DNA from: an uncultured Lacibacter sp.
GTDB lineage: Bacteria > Bacteroidota > Bacteroidia > Chitinophagales > Chitinophagaceae
Assembly: GCF_946479605.1 (NCBI RefSeq)
Contig: NZ_CAMLGT010000120.1
Location: 1 to 11,029, forward strand
Length of the DNA: 11,029 nucleotides
Reading direction: 5' to 3'
Shown here piece by piece: positions 1-5,862 of the stretch (the first letter of the stretch is position 1; every line of letters starts with the position of its first letter). The position numbers were made by a program, and so were the translations under genes. The notes under the pieces are model-generated. The model did no database searches, was not told where the DNA came from, and saw nothing but the letters and a program-made list of their open reading frames with translations.

Positions 1-2096
1 TGGCAAACATCGGCACCGATTAAACCGGGTGATGTTAAACCAACCTGTGCATTCATATTTGCACCATCCATGTATACTTGTCCGCCATGTTCGTGTACAA
101 TAGCGCAAATCTCTTTTACAGTTTCTTCAAACACACCGTACGTGCTGGGGTAAGTAATCATTACACCTGCAAGGTTGGCGCTGTGTTGTTCTGCTTTTGC
201 TTTAAAGTCGGCCACATCAATGTAACCGTTTTCCAATGCTTTTACTACAACCACTTTCATACCCGCCATTACAGCACTTGCAGGGTTGGTACCGTGTGCA
301 GAAATAGGAATAAGAATGATGTTGCGGTTTGCATTGCCGTTTGCTAAATGATAATCACGAATAGCGAGCAAACCAGCGTACTCACCTTGTGCACCACTGT
401 TGGGCTGCAAACTGGTTGCATCAAAACCGGTAATTTCTGCCAGGTATTGTGATAATTCATCAACGATCTGCTGATAGCCTTTTGTTTGATCGGCCGGTGC
501 AAACGGATGTACTTTGCTCCAGTGTGCCCAGCTGAGCGGCATCATTTGTGTTGCAGCATTCAGCTTCATGGTACAGCTGCCCAGCGAAATCATTGATGTG
601 TTCAACGATAGATCTTTGTTTTCCAGCTGCTTGATGTAACGCATCATCTGGCTTTCGCTGTTATGCGTATTAAAGTTGGGATGCGTGAGGTAAGCACTTG
701 TTCTTGTAAGTGCAGCAGGAATATGGTTGAGTTGCACATCTTCTGCAACTGCGAAATGTACAGGATCTACATCGTTTACAAAGCAATTGATGAGATCGTA
801 CAGATCTTCAAGATTGGTTGTTTCATCAACTGAAATACCTATTGTCGTTGCATCAATATAGCGCAGGTTAATTTCCTGTTTTTCTGCTTTTGCTTTTATA
901 GCTGCAAGGTCGTTTACTTTCACAGCAATGGTATCAAAGAATGAATTGCTCAGTAATTCAAAACCTCTTTCTGTTAATGCATCGCCTACAACCTGTGCAA
1001 GCACGGCTACACGTGTAGCGATATTTTTTAATCCCTGCGGACCATGATACACCGCATACATTGCCGCCATGTTGGCGAGTAATGCCTGTGCTGTACAAAT
1101 GTTTGAGGTTGCTTTTTCACGTTTAATGTGCTGTTCACGTGTTTGCAACGCCATACGCAATGCACGGTTGTTTTGTGCATCGATGCTTACACCAATGATA
1201 CGGCCGGGAATCGAACGTTTAAATTCGTCTTTACAGGTAAAGAACGCAGCATGCGGTCCGCCATAACCAAGCGGTACACCAAAACGTTGTGCCGAACCAA
1301 AAGCAACATCAGCACCCAGTTCGCCGGGCGATGTTAATAAGGTTAACGCCAGCAGATCGGTAGCCATGGCTACGAAACCGCCAACACTTTGTACTTGATG
1401 TATAAATGCACGGTAATCTTCAACCGAACCAACATTGTTGGGGTACTGCACCAATGCGCCAAAATAAGTATTGTCGATAGTGGCAGTTTTATAATCTCCA
1501 AACACCAATGCAATGCCCAGCGGTGTGCCACGTGTAATCAATACGTCTTTGGTTTGTGGAAATACCTGCTCATCTACAAAAAACTTCGGCGCATTGATAA
1601 CGTCGGTTTTATTTACATGGTGAAACAGCATGTTCATGGCTTCTGCAGCTGCAGTTGCTTCATCCAGCAAAGAAGCATTGGCTATAGGTAAACCGGTAAG
1701 ATCGCTCACCATGGTCTGGAAGTTGAGTAAGCTTTCCAAACGGCCTTGCGAAATTTCGGCCTGGTAAGGTGTGTATTGTGTGTACCAACCCGGGTTTTCA
1801 AAAATGTTACGCAGAATCACCGAAGGCGTAATGGTATCGTAATAACCTTGGCCAATATAGTTTTTGAATAATTTATTGTTGAGCGAAATGTCTTTCAGAT
1901 GCTTCAACAAATCCGCCTCGCTCATGGCATCGGGCAGGTCCAGCTTTTCGTTGTTACGGATTGCTGCCGGTACGGTTTTGTCAATCAGCTCATCAAGGCT
2001 GTTTACCCCGATGGTTTTTAACAGGCTTGCTTCGGATCCTGTAGTGCCAATGTGTCTGCGGGAAAATTCGTTTTGTTGTGCTTCAAAAAGATTCAT
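1..2096 (-). CDS. gcvP: Glycine dehydrogenase (decarboxylating), P-protein, 3' end cut off by window edge
   Basis: This is the pyridoxal-phosphate subunit of the glycine cleavage system. It decarboxylates glycine and passes the aminomethyl group to the lipoyl arm of GcvH in the cytoplasm. The minus strand reads open from the ATG at 2096 to the window edge: 698 full codons plus two bases of what is probably a His codon. The usual length is about 950 residues. The protein starts MNLFEAQQNEFSRRHIG and contains the family stretches NASLLDEATAAAEAM, PGELGADVAFGSAQRFGVP, SLGSCTMKLNA and SAHGTNPASA. It breaks off after SPGLIGADVC, just before the expected HLNLHKTF motif with the catalytic lysine. 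Both halves of the long single-chain GcvP are represented. Codon phase agrees at 1331, 569, 71 and 2, so there is no net frameshift. No other gcv gene is in view. Confidence 0.97.
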   Translation of the reverse strand, partial: MNLFEAQQNEFSRRHIGTTGSEASLLKTIGVNSLDELIDKTVPAAIRNNEKLDLPDAMSEADLLKHLKDISLNNKLFKNYIGQGYYDTITPSVILRNIFENPGWYTQYTPYQAEISQGRLESLLNFQTMVSDLTGLPIANASLLDEATAAAEAMNMLFHHVNKTDVINAPKFFVDEQVFPQTKDVLITRGTPLGIALVFGDYKTATIDNTYFGALVQYPNNVGSVEDYRAFIHQVQSVGGFVAMATDLLALTLLTSPGELGADVAFGSAQRFGVPLGYGGPHAAFFTCKDEFKRSIPGRIIGVSIDAQNNRALRMALQTREQHIKREKATSNICTAQALLANMAAMYAVYHGPQGLKNIATRVAVLAQVVGDALTERGFELLSNSFFDTIAVKVNDLAAIKAKAEKQEINLRYIDATTIGISVDETTNLEDLYDLINCFVNDVDPVHFAVAEDVQLNHIPAALTRTSAYLTHPNFNTHNSESQMMRYIKQLENKDLSLNTSMISLGSCTMKLNAATQMMPLSWAHWSKVHPFAPADQTKGYQQIVDELSQYLAEITGFDATSLQPNSGAQGEYAGLLAIRDYHLANGNANRNIILIPISAHGTNPASAVMAGMKVVVVKALENGYIDVADFKAKAEQHSANLAGVMITYPSTYGVFEETVKEICAIVHEHGGQVYMDGANMNAQVGLTSPGLIGADVC

Positions 2097-2188
2097 TTGT
2101 TTCGTTCGTTTAAACAGATCTGTTATTTGAAAAGAAGCTGTTGCCAGCCCATCTTTAACTTTTCCTCATGCCGAAAATTAAAGACGTG

Positions 2189-2196
2189 CAAAGTTA
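2189..2196 (-). promoter_or_regulatory. Predicted -7 promoter element of gcvP
   Basis: The minus strand reads TAACTTTG followed by CA, a full match to the Bacteroidota -7 consensus TAnnTTTG. A TTTA lies 19 bases upstream and a TTTG 15 bases upstream, so the -33 box is imperfect. Transcription would start near 2184 and leave a 5' leader of roughly 88 nt before the gcvP ATG. Confidence 0.55.
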
Positions 2197-2263
2197 CGGG
2201 CAGAAGTAATTCAAATAAACGCATGTTAGCGGTTGGGGAAAGGCTGTGAAAACGGTTGCACAG

Positions 2264-2369
2264 AGAAGAAAGCTATTAGCTACTAGCTGCAAGCCATTTC
2301 CTGATTTTTATAGGAGTTAATAAATGCCAGGGTATGTATTGACTTGCAGCTAACAGCTTGCAGCTTCTC
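2264..2369. repeat. Imperfect inverted repeat built from AGCTGCAAG units
   Basis: The left arm lies at about 2264-2293 and ends in AGCTGCAAG (2285-2293). The right arm has two copies of the complement CTTGCAGCT (2343-2351 and 2357-2365) and ends beside the AHSA1 stop codon at 2370. The arms are about 28 bases with mismatches, and about 49 bases separate them. On the minus strand no T-run follows the stem, so it is not a classical terminator. It could be a REP-like dispersed intergenic element or a 3'-end processing or stability stem. The rest of the 2097-2369 spacer holds the gcvP leader and promoter. Confidence 0.55.
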
Positions 2370-2861
2370 TTATTTTTTCAACAAAGATTCCAACTGATCG
2401 AAACAGATGGAAATGCCCTGTTCAAAACCCATTTCGACAATGGTTTGTAAACTCTGTTCTGTTGGATAGATCATTTTAAATTCTACTGTTGTTCCTGTTT
2501 TCGTTTCGCTGAAAATATTATGTCCTTTTGATACCGGCAGTTCCTGGTTTATTGTTCCGTTCTCATCACAAAAACTGTCTTCCAGTTCAAAACCTTTATG
2601 GTGCGTAATGGAAATATAATCCATACGTGCCCAGTGCCGCTGATCTTCTGGTCCAACCATGGCATACAGCCAAAAGCCACCTGGTTTAAAATCCTGCGAT
2701 TTTGTTTCTGCACGCCAGGGTGCTGGTCCCCACCACTGATCGAGTAATTGACTTTCGGTAAAAGCACGCCATACATCAGCAAGCGGAGCCTCAAATTCTC
2801 TTGATACAACAATTGATTTTTCCTGAAAATCTTTTGTAACATTTGTTTTATTCGTACTCAT
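2370..2861 (-). CDS. AHSA1-type SRPBCC (START-like) domain protein
   Basis: This is a 163-residue single-domain protein of the AHSA1 (Aha1 C-terminal-like) branch of the SRPBCC superfamily, a helix-grip fold that binds hydrophobic ligands. Its biochemical role is unknown. Typical family features are [18 protein letters not shown] near residues 19-36, the DQWWGP motif at about 41-46, the FKPGGFW turn, the HWARMDY strand, and a C-terminal helix ending in [10 protein letters not shown]. There is no signal peptide, so it should be cytoplasmic. Its ATG overlaps the end of the upstream ArsR-type gene by 14 bases and is preceded by eight A residues instead of a Shine-Dalgarno, which suggests coupled translation. 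ArsR-AHSA1 pairs are a recurrent arrangement in bacteria. The ligand cannot be told from sequence. Confidence 0.93.
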   Translation of the reverse strand: MSTNKTNVTKDFQEKSIVVSREFEAPLADVWRAFTESQLLDQWWGPAPWRAETKSQDFKPGGFWLYAMVGPEDQRHWARMDYISITHHKGFELEDSFCDENGTINQELPVSKGHNIFSETKTGTTVEFKMIYPTEQSLQTIVEMGFEQGISICFDQLESLLKK

Positions 2862-3177
2862 TTTTTTTTGTTTTTATAGTTGATAAAACAGTGTCTAACT
2901 GATTAAATCTTGTGTCCCACATCTGGCGGAAGGGTTCAATAAAATCAGCTACCTCTTTCATTTTTTTAGCATTCAGGTGATAATAGATTTCTCTTCCGTT
3001 CTGTTCCTGCTTTACCAGTTCGCATTCAGTTAAAATGCGCAGGTGTTTTGATATTGCCTGTCTTGTGCTGTCGAAATGTTCGGCAAGTGCATTCGGGGTC
3101 ATTGCCTGCGTAGCAACCAGTACTATAATAGCTCTCCGGGTTGGATCGGCTATTGCCTGAAAAACGTCTCTTCTCAT
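2848..3177 (-). CDS. ArsR-family winged-helix transcriptional repressor
   Basis: This is a 109-residue DNA-binding protein that probably represses its own operon. Near the N-terminus it has [13 protein letters not shown], then a helix-turn-helix spanning roughly residues 27-52 with [17 protein letters not shown] followed by RILTECELV. The wing is [10 protein letters not shown]. The C-terminal helix contains [13 protein letters not shown], typical of regulators paired with AHSA1 genes. The metal-binding cysteine pair of the metal-sensing ArsR/SmtB members is absent, so metal sensing is unlikely. The ATG at 3177 lies 14 bases from a 44-base palindromic operator. The last codons run through an A9 tract that also forms the start of the next gene. 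The effector is unknown and may be a small hydrophobic molecule bound by the partner. Confidence 0.93.
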   Translation of the reverse strand: MRRDVFQAIADPTRRAIIVLVATQAMTPNALAEHFDSTRQAISKHLRILTECELVKQEQNGREIYYHLNAKKMKEVADFIEPFRQMWDTRFNQLDTVLSTIKTKKNEYE

Positions 3178-3191
3178 AAAAAGGGTTTATA

Positions 3192-3235
3192 CGAAACCGT
3201 TCGGTTGCAAATATACATGCAACCATTCGGTTTCG
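3192..3235 (-). promoter_or_regulatory. Palindromic operator surrounding the arsR-AHSA1 promoter
   Basis: The left arm 3192-3209 reads CGAAACCGTTCGGTTGCA. The right arm 3218-3235, read on the other strand, is CGAAACCGAATGGTTGCA: identical except for three central bases. Each arm also contains AACC(G/A)TTCGGTT (3195-3206 and 3221-3232), so the site has inverted and direct symmetry with centres 26 bases apart. The eight-base spacer (3210-3217) carries most of a perfect minus-strand -7 element, TATATTTG (3208-3215). A TTG (3236-3238) lies 20 bases upstream. A repressor bound here would cover the promoter. Confidence 0.75.
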
Positions 3236-3309
3236 CAATATTTTCTGCTTATTTTTTTGCGACTGGTTGAGAAGGTAGTGCAAATAACCAGCCTCTTTGG
3301 GCTAACACT

Positions 3310-3317
3310 TACATTTG
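3310..3317 (+). promoter_or_regulatory. Predicted -7 element of the YkgJ-type gene, leaderless spacing
   Basis: TACATTTG matches TAnnTTTG fully. It is followed by CAGC and then the ATG, so the A of the start codon is five bases after the last G. Transcription from this element would begin at or near the start codon. No good -33 TTTG is seen at the usual distance. Confidence 0.55.
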
Positions 3318-3321
3318 CAGC

Positions 3322-3804
3322 ATGGCCGAGGATCTCTTACATAATTGGGAAAAGAAAGCAGCAGAAAGACAAAAAGAATATGCCCGTTTCCTGAAGCGTG
3401 CAGAAAAGAATAAAGTGTTGAAGCAACTGCCCGACTTGCATGAAGAGGCATTTGAGAAAGTTGATTGTCTGCAATGCGCCAATTGTTGTAAAAATTATTC
3501 CCCACGGTTTAAAACACCGGATATTAAACGCATCAGCAAACACCTGCGTATGAAAGAAGGGGAGTTTATTGATCAATACCTGAACCTTGATAACGAAGGC
3601 GATTATGTTGTGAAAACAAAGCCTTGTCCTTTTCTTGGTGCTGATAATTATTGCAGCATTTATGATGTGCGTCCATCGGATTGTGAACGTTTTCCTTATA
3701 CGGATGAGGATGTAATCCTGAAGCGGCCCCAGCTTACTCTTAAGAACAGTACGTTTTGCCCCATCACGTATTATGTGTTGGAAAACCTTGTTCGGCAGAA
3801 ATGA
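3322..3804 (+). CDS. YkgJ-family cysteine-cluster protein
   Basis: This 160-residue cytoplasmic protein belongs to the YkgJ family, which is annotated as zinc- or iron-chelating on the basis of its conserved cysteines; the biochemical activity is not established. A charged helical N-terminus (about residues 1-45) is followed by the motif VDCLQCANCC with the CxxCxxCC pattern. Further conserved cysteines lie in KPCPFLGADNYCSIYDVRPSDCERFPY, and a last one in STFCPITYY. DVRPSDCERFPY is the clearest family signature. The ATG is chosen because MAEDLLHNWEKKAAER resembles N-termini of relatives and sits five bases after a -7 element. The gene diverges from the arsR-type gene across a 144-base spacer but is not obviously part of that regulon. 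The 130 bases downstream hold only a weak hairpin (3898-3914) and no clear terminator. Confidence 0.92.
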   Translation: MAEDLLHNWEKKAAERQKEYARFLKRAEKNKVLKQLPDLHEEAFEKVDCLQCANCCKNYSPRFKTPDIKRISKHLRMKEGEFIDQYLNLDNEGDYVVKTKPCPFLGADNYCSIYDVRPSDCERFPYTDEDVILKRPQLTLKNSTFCPITYYVLENLVRQK

Positions 3805-3934
3805 TTTTCCTTCAACATTTATTTAACAGGAGCAAAGCAGCTAAAGTTTTGCAGAATAAAATTAATCTTTACTTTCAGGCATAAATAAATTTACCCTGCC
3901 TGCATAGTACAGGCGCAACTCTAAAATCTTCAGA

Positions 3935-4369
3935 ATGAAAATGATCAAACCTGTAATTGCCTTTCTTTTTGTTGCAGTTACCCTCACAGCTTGTACAAAA
4001 GGTTTTTATATTGATGGCAAGAAAGCAACTGCCGTAAAAATTACTGATATGGGTGAAATGTATTCTACCTATAATTTGTCGCAGGCAGAAAAAACAGAAG
4101 TGTCGAAACAATTGAATAACAAATCAATGATCGATGAAATTATACGTTACGCAAAAGAAGGAACATGGCCCGATGGTGTAAACACATTACAGGAAAGGTT
4201 AGACAGCCGAAAAACCATGGAGCGTTATAATTTTTATAAGGTAGCCAGTTTTGGAAATAAAACGATTGTAAGTGTACCTGCTGAAAAAAATCAACACATG
4301 CCGGCTGCATTTATACCGCAAGGACCAATGTATATGATCTTTGCCAGTTCAGTCGTATCGGGTAAATAA
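3935..4369 (+). CDS. Putative lipoprotein of unknown function
   Basis: This is a 144-residue protein with a lipoprotein signal: a positively charged start (MKMIKP), a hydrophobic core (residues 6-17) and the lipobox LTAC ending at Cys20. It should be exported, acylated on Cys20 and anchored in a membrane. The mature part is mostly hydrophilic and ends with a hydrophobic segment (about 127-141) containing FIPQGPMYMIFASSVV. I do not recognise a family. An alternative ATG two codons later changes little. Upstream there is only a poor promoter match (a TTTG at 3848-3851 with TACTTTC 18 bases on). A GCCTG/CAGGC hairpin (3898-3914) would lie in the leader. A strong terminator follows 19 bases after the stop, so the gene is probably transcribed alone. 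Confidence 0.85.
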   Translation: MKMIKPVIAFLFVAVTLTACTKGFYIDGKKATAVKITDMGEMYSTYNLSQAEKTEVSKQLNNKSMIDEIIRYAKEGTWPDGVNTLQERLDSRKTMERYNFYKVASFGNKTIVSVPAEKNQHMPAAFIPQGPMYMIFASSVVSGK

Positions 4370-4388
4370 TTGCAGCATGAAATTTTTT

Positions 4389-4415
4389 AAAGGGCTCAGC
4401 AATGAGCCTTTTTTT
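4389..4415 (+). terminator. Intrinsic terminator of the lipoprotein gene
   Basis: GGCTCA (4393-4398), a GCAA tetraloop of GNRA type and TGAGCC (4403-4408) form a perfect six-pair stem, extended by a G-T pair and A-T pairs. A run of seven Ts (4409-4415) follows. It lies 19 bases after the lipoprotein stop codon. Confidence 0.88.
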
Positions 4416-4431
4416 ATGCTCATGTATGGAC

Positions 4432-4465
4432 AAAAAAATATCCCCGCCTGGAAAGGTGGGGATAT
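4432..4465 (-). terminator. Intrinsic terminator of candidate small RNA copy 1
   Basis: The eight-base arms ATATCCCC and GGGGATAT pair perfectly. Two more C-G pairs follow inside after a single A-C mismatch on the minus strand, and the loop is six bases. Six Ts follow on the minus strand. On the plus strand no T-run follows, so the orientation is minus. Confidence 0.75.
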
Positions 4466-4466
4466 G

Positions 4467-4504
4467 GCTAATCAGTTACCATTAACCATTAAACCTTATC
4501 ATCA
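4467..4504 (-). repeat. 38-base direct repeat, copy 1
   Basis: This is identical over 38 bases to 4631-4668, which lies 164 bases away in the same orientation. On the minus strand it begins TGATGATAAGG and ends AACTGATTAGC, with two TTAATGG units in the middle. Similarity continues more weakly on the 4505-4529 side, up to a shared run of eight identical bases. Confidence 0.95.
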
Positions 4505-4601
4505 CACAAATAGACTGAATATTTTTTTTATGAGTTGCATGGCATTGTCATAATTCGGCAAGCTGATGGCAAAACAGGGGCATTTCGATCTTTGCGGGCA
4601 C

Positions 4602-4630
4602 AAAAAAGCCTCTTCTGTAAAAGAAGAGGC
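4602..4630 (-). terminator. Intrinsic terminator of candidate small RNA copy 2
   Basis: A perfect nine-pair stem is formed by 4608-4616 and 4622-4630 (GCCTCTTCT with AGAAGAGGC) around a five-base loop. Six Ts follow on the minus strand. It could also end read-through from the thioredoxin-fold gene, whose stop is 83 bases upstream. Confidence 0.85.
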
Positions 4631-4668
4631 GCTAATCAGTTACCATTAACCATTAAACCTTATCATCA
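4631..4668 (-). repeat. 38-base direct repeat, copy 2
   Basis: This is a perfect match to 4467-4504 in the same orientation. The flank 4669-4692 aligns with 4505-4529 only with small gaps. The similarity stops at the terminator side, where the two stems differ completely. Confidence 0.95.
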
Positions 4669-4713
4669 ATGGCAAAATAGCTAATTTTTTTTAATTATTG
4701 TTGAAACGTTAAA

Positions 4714-5247
4714 TTATTTCCAGCTTGGCTTAAATTTTTTTGCATAGTCATCGAAGCTCACGTTGGGGTATTTTTTTTCAGCAAAGTACCGGGTAACCAG
4801 TTCCATTTCCTTTACCTCAAGCATCCCTGAAATAGGCTGCGGCTCATCACTTAAGGAAGGAATGATCACAGTTGTGGGGTAAGCTAACTCACCTGCCGTA
4901 AGTGTGATTGCTATTTCATTGGTTTTATAGGACGGGTTAAACTTATATACTTTGCCTTTCCAGATCACTTCATTTCTTGTTTCGGCATTCAGTTTTACGG
5001 TATAAAAATTTGCATTCAGGTACTTTATAAGATCCTGGCTTGTATAAGTTTTACGATCCATCACCTTGCACCAGCCACACCAGTCGGTATAAAGGTCAAC
5101 AAGTATGGGGCGGGGGTCGGTTTTCGCTTTTTGTTCAGCTTCTTCTAAACTTATCCAGTTCAGCTTTTCTTTTGGTTGCTTTTGCTGAAATGAACTGATG
5201 CTGATGAAGAGAAAGAAAAGGACGGAGTAAAAACAAAACTTTTGCAT
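4714..5247 (-). CDS. Secreted thioredoxin-fold protein with CGWC active site
   Basis: This 177-residue protein has an N-terminal signal sequence (hydrophobic residues about 4-19) and is probably periplasmic. The domain starts at about residue 30. DLYTDWCGWCKVMDRKTY places the redox motif CGWC at residues 57-60. The conserved cis-proline before the substrate site is in AYPTT (Pro124). This arrangement matches the Thioredoxin_7/DsbD C-terminal-like group, which reduces or isomerises disulfides outside the cytoplasm, rather than cytoplasmic thioredoxin. There is no lipobox. The ATG at 5247 is 38 bases from the divergent ubiX start. A minus-strand -7 element lies at 5267-5274. Downstream lie the duplicated repeat-terminator units. 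The partner protein is unknown. Confidence 0.9.
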   Translation of the reverse strand: MQKFCFYSVLFFLFISISSFQQKQPKEKLNWISLEEAEQKAKTDPRPILVDLYTDWCGWCKVMDRKTYTSQDLIKYLNANFYTVKLNAETRNEVIWKGKVYKFNPSYKTNEIAITLTAGELAYPTTVIIPSLSDEPQPISGMLEVKEMELVTRYFAEKKYPNVSFDDYAKKFKPSWK

Positions 5248-5249
5248 AG

Positions 5250-5257
5250 TATTTTTG
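5250..5257 (+). promoter_or_regulatory. Possible -7 element of ubiX
   Basis: TATTTTTG matches TAnnTTTG. It sits 28 bases before the GTG start, between the divergent start codons. No -33 TTTG is found at the usual distance, and T-rich DNA gives such matches by chance. Confidence 0.35.
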
Positions 5258-5266
5258 TTACTGTTA

Positions 5267-5274
5267 CAAAATTA
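5267..5274 (-). promoter_or_regulatory. Predicted -7 element of the thioredoxin-fold gene
   Basis: The minus strand reads TAATTTTG, a full match to TAnnTTTG, 19 bases before the ATG at 5247. It implies a leader of roughly 15 nt. The -33 region is AT-rich but has no TTTG. Confidence 0.5.
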
Positions 5275-5285
5275 AACGCTTTCCC

Positions 5286-5843
5286 GTGCATAAAATTGTT
5301 ATTTCAGTTACAGGCGCCAGTGGTTCTATCTATGCAAAACTGCTGTTGCAAAAACTATTGCTTGCAAAAGAACAATGGACCGAGGTGGCTGTTGTAATGA
5401 CAGAGAATGCAAAAGAAGTGTGGCGGACTGAACTGGGAGATGACTCATATAATGAGCTTCCGTTCAACATATATTCCACTACCGATTTTACTGCAGCTTT
5501 TGCATCGGGCTCAGGAAAGTTTAACACCATGATTGTGGTGCCATGCAGCATGGGCACGCTTGGCCGTATTGCTGCGGGTGTATCAAACGATTTGATTACA
5601 CGTGCAGCCGATGTGGTGCTGAAAGAAAGAAGAAAACTCATCTGCGTTGTTCGTGAAACGCCTTACAATCTTATTCATATTCGTAATATGGAAACGGTAA
5701 CACTTGCAGGCGGCATCATTTGCCCGGCTACACCAAGTTTTTACAGTGTGCCGCAAACAATAGAAGATGTGGCAGCAACTGTTGTTGACCGTGTGCTTGA
5801 TCTTGCAGGAATTGATGTGAAAACGTTTCGCTGGGGCAAGTAG
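5286..5843 (+). CDS. ubiX: Flavin prenyltransferase UbiX
   Basis: This enzyme joins a dimethylallyl group to FMN and so makes the prenylated flavin cofactor of UbiD-type decarboxylases, which act on aromatic acids including quinone precursors. The 185 residues are the usual length. Visible are the N-terminal Rossmann-like strand IVISVTGASGSIYA with GASG at residues 10-13, and the signature PCSMGTLGRIAAGVSNDL from residue 86. Then come TRAADVVLKERRKL and VRETPYN (residues 122-128), and ICPATPSFY. The start is GTG at 5286: the frame has a stop at 5247 and no ATG before the conserved HKIVISV. The gene diverges from the thioredoxin-fold gene and converges on a minus-strand gene ending 19 bases after its stop. 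No ubiD is in the window. Confidence 0.95.
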   Translation: MHKIVISVTGASGSIYAKLLLQKLLLAKEQWTEVAVVMTENAKEVWRTELGDDSYNELPFNIYSTTDFTAAFASGSGKFNTMIVVPCSMGTLGRIAAGVSNDLITRAADVVLKERRKLICVVRETPYNLIHIRNMETVTLAGGIICPATPSFYSVPQTIEDVAATVVDRVLDLAGIDVKTFRWGK

Positions 5844-5862
5844 TTTACAGGTTGTCGTTTTA

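Larger units (their letters stand above)
4432..4504 (-). ncRNA. Candidate small RNA, copy 1 (conserved 38-base block plus terminator)
   Basis: Read on the minus strand, this unit starts with the 38-base repeat block (4467-4504), which can fold into a weak hairpin with an ATGG loop. One base later comes a hairpin with stem ATATCCCC (4458-4465 pairing with 4438-4445) and then a T-run (4432-4437). Upstream on the minus strand lie TCTATTTG (4507-4514), one mismatch from the -7 consensus, and an A8 run (4522-4529). The predicted start near 4502 coincides with the edge of the conserved block, giving an RNA of about 70 nt. A five-codon reading frame MVNGN lies inside the block. The family is not recognised. 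Confidence 0.42.
4602..4668 (-). ncRNA. Candidate small RNA, copy 2 (conserved 38-base block plus terminator)
   Basis: The architecture matches copy 1: an A8 run (4685-4692 on the minus strand), a CTATTTTG element (4673-4680), the conserved 38-base block (4631-4668) and then directly a hairpin and T-run. The predicted start near 4668 again falls at the edge of the block, giving about 67 nt. The terminator stem has no sequence similarity to that of copy 1, although position and form are kept. The alternative is that this is the 3' untranslated region and terminator of the thioredoxin-fold gene, whose stop is at 4714-4716. That would not explain why the block is duplicated 164 bases further on. 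Confidence 0.42.

Noticed and set aside
78..1691. Several plus-strand open frames within the gcvP region
   Set aside because: All are antisense to a continuous gcvP reading frame and have cysteine-rich, non-protein-like composition.
2097..2188. Glycine riboswitch in front of gcvP
   Set aside because: The conserved core segments of that class could not be found in the leader; only a short palindrome and small frames are visible.
2264..2369. Terminator for the arsR-AHSA1 transcript
   Set aside because: The inverted repeat is not followed by a T-run on the minus strand and its loop of about 49 bases is too long.
4341..4553. 70-residue open frame on the plus strand
   Set aside because: It runs through the lipoprotein terminator and the repeat-terminator unit, so it is not a plausible gene.
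4467..4668. Two perfect 38-base direct repeats as a minimal CRISPR array
   Set aside because: There are only two copies, the spacing is 126 bases (too long for a spacer), each copy is followed by a terminator, and no cas gene is present.
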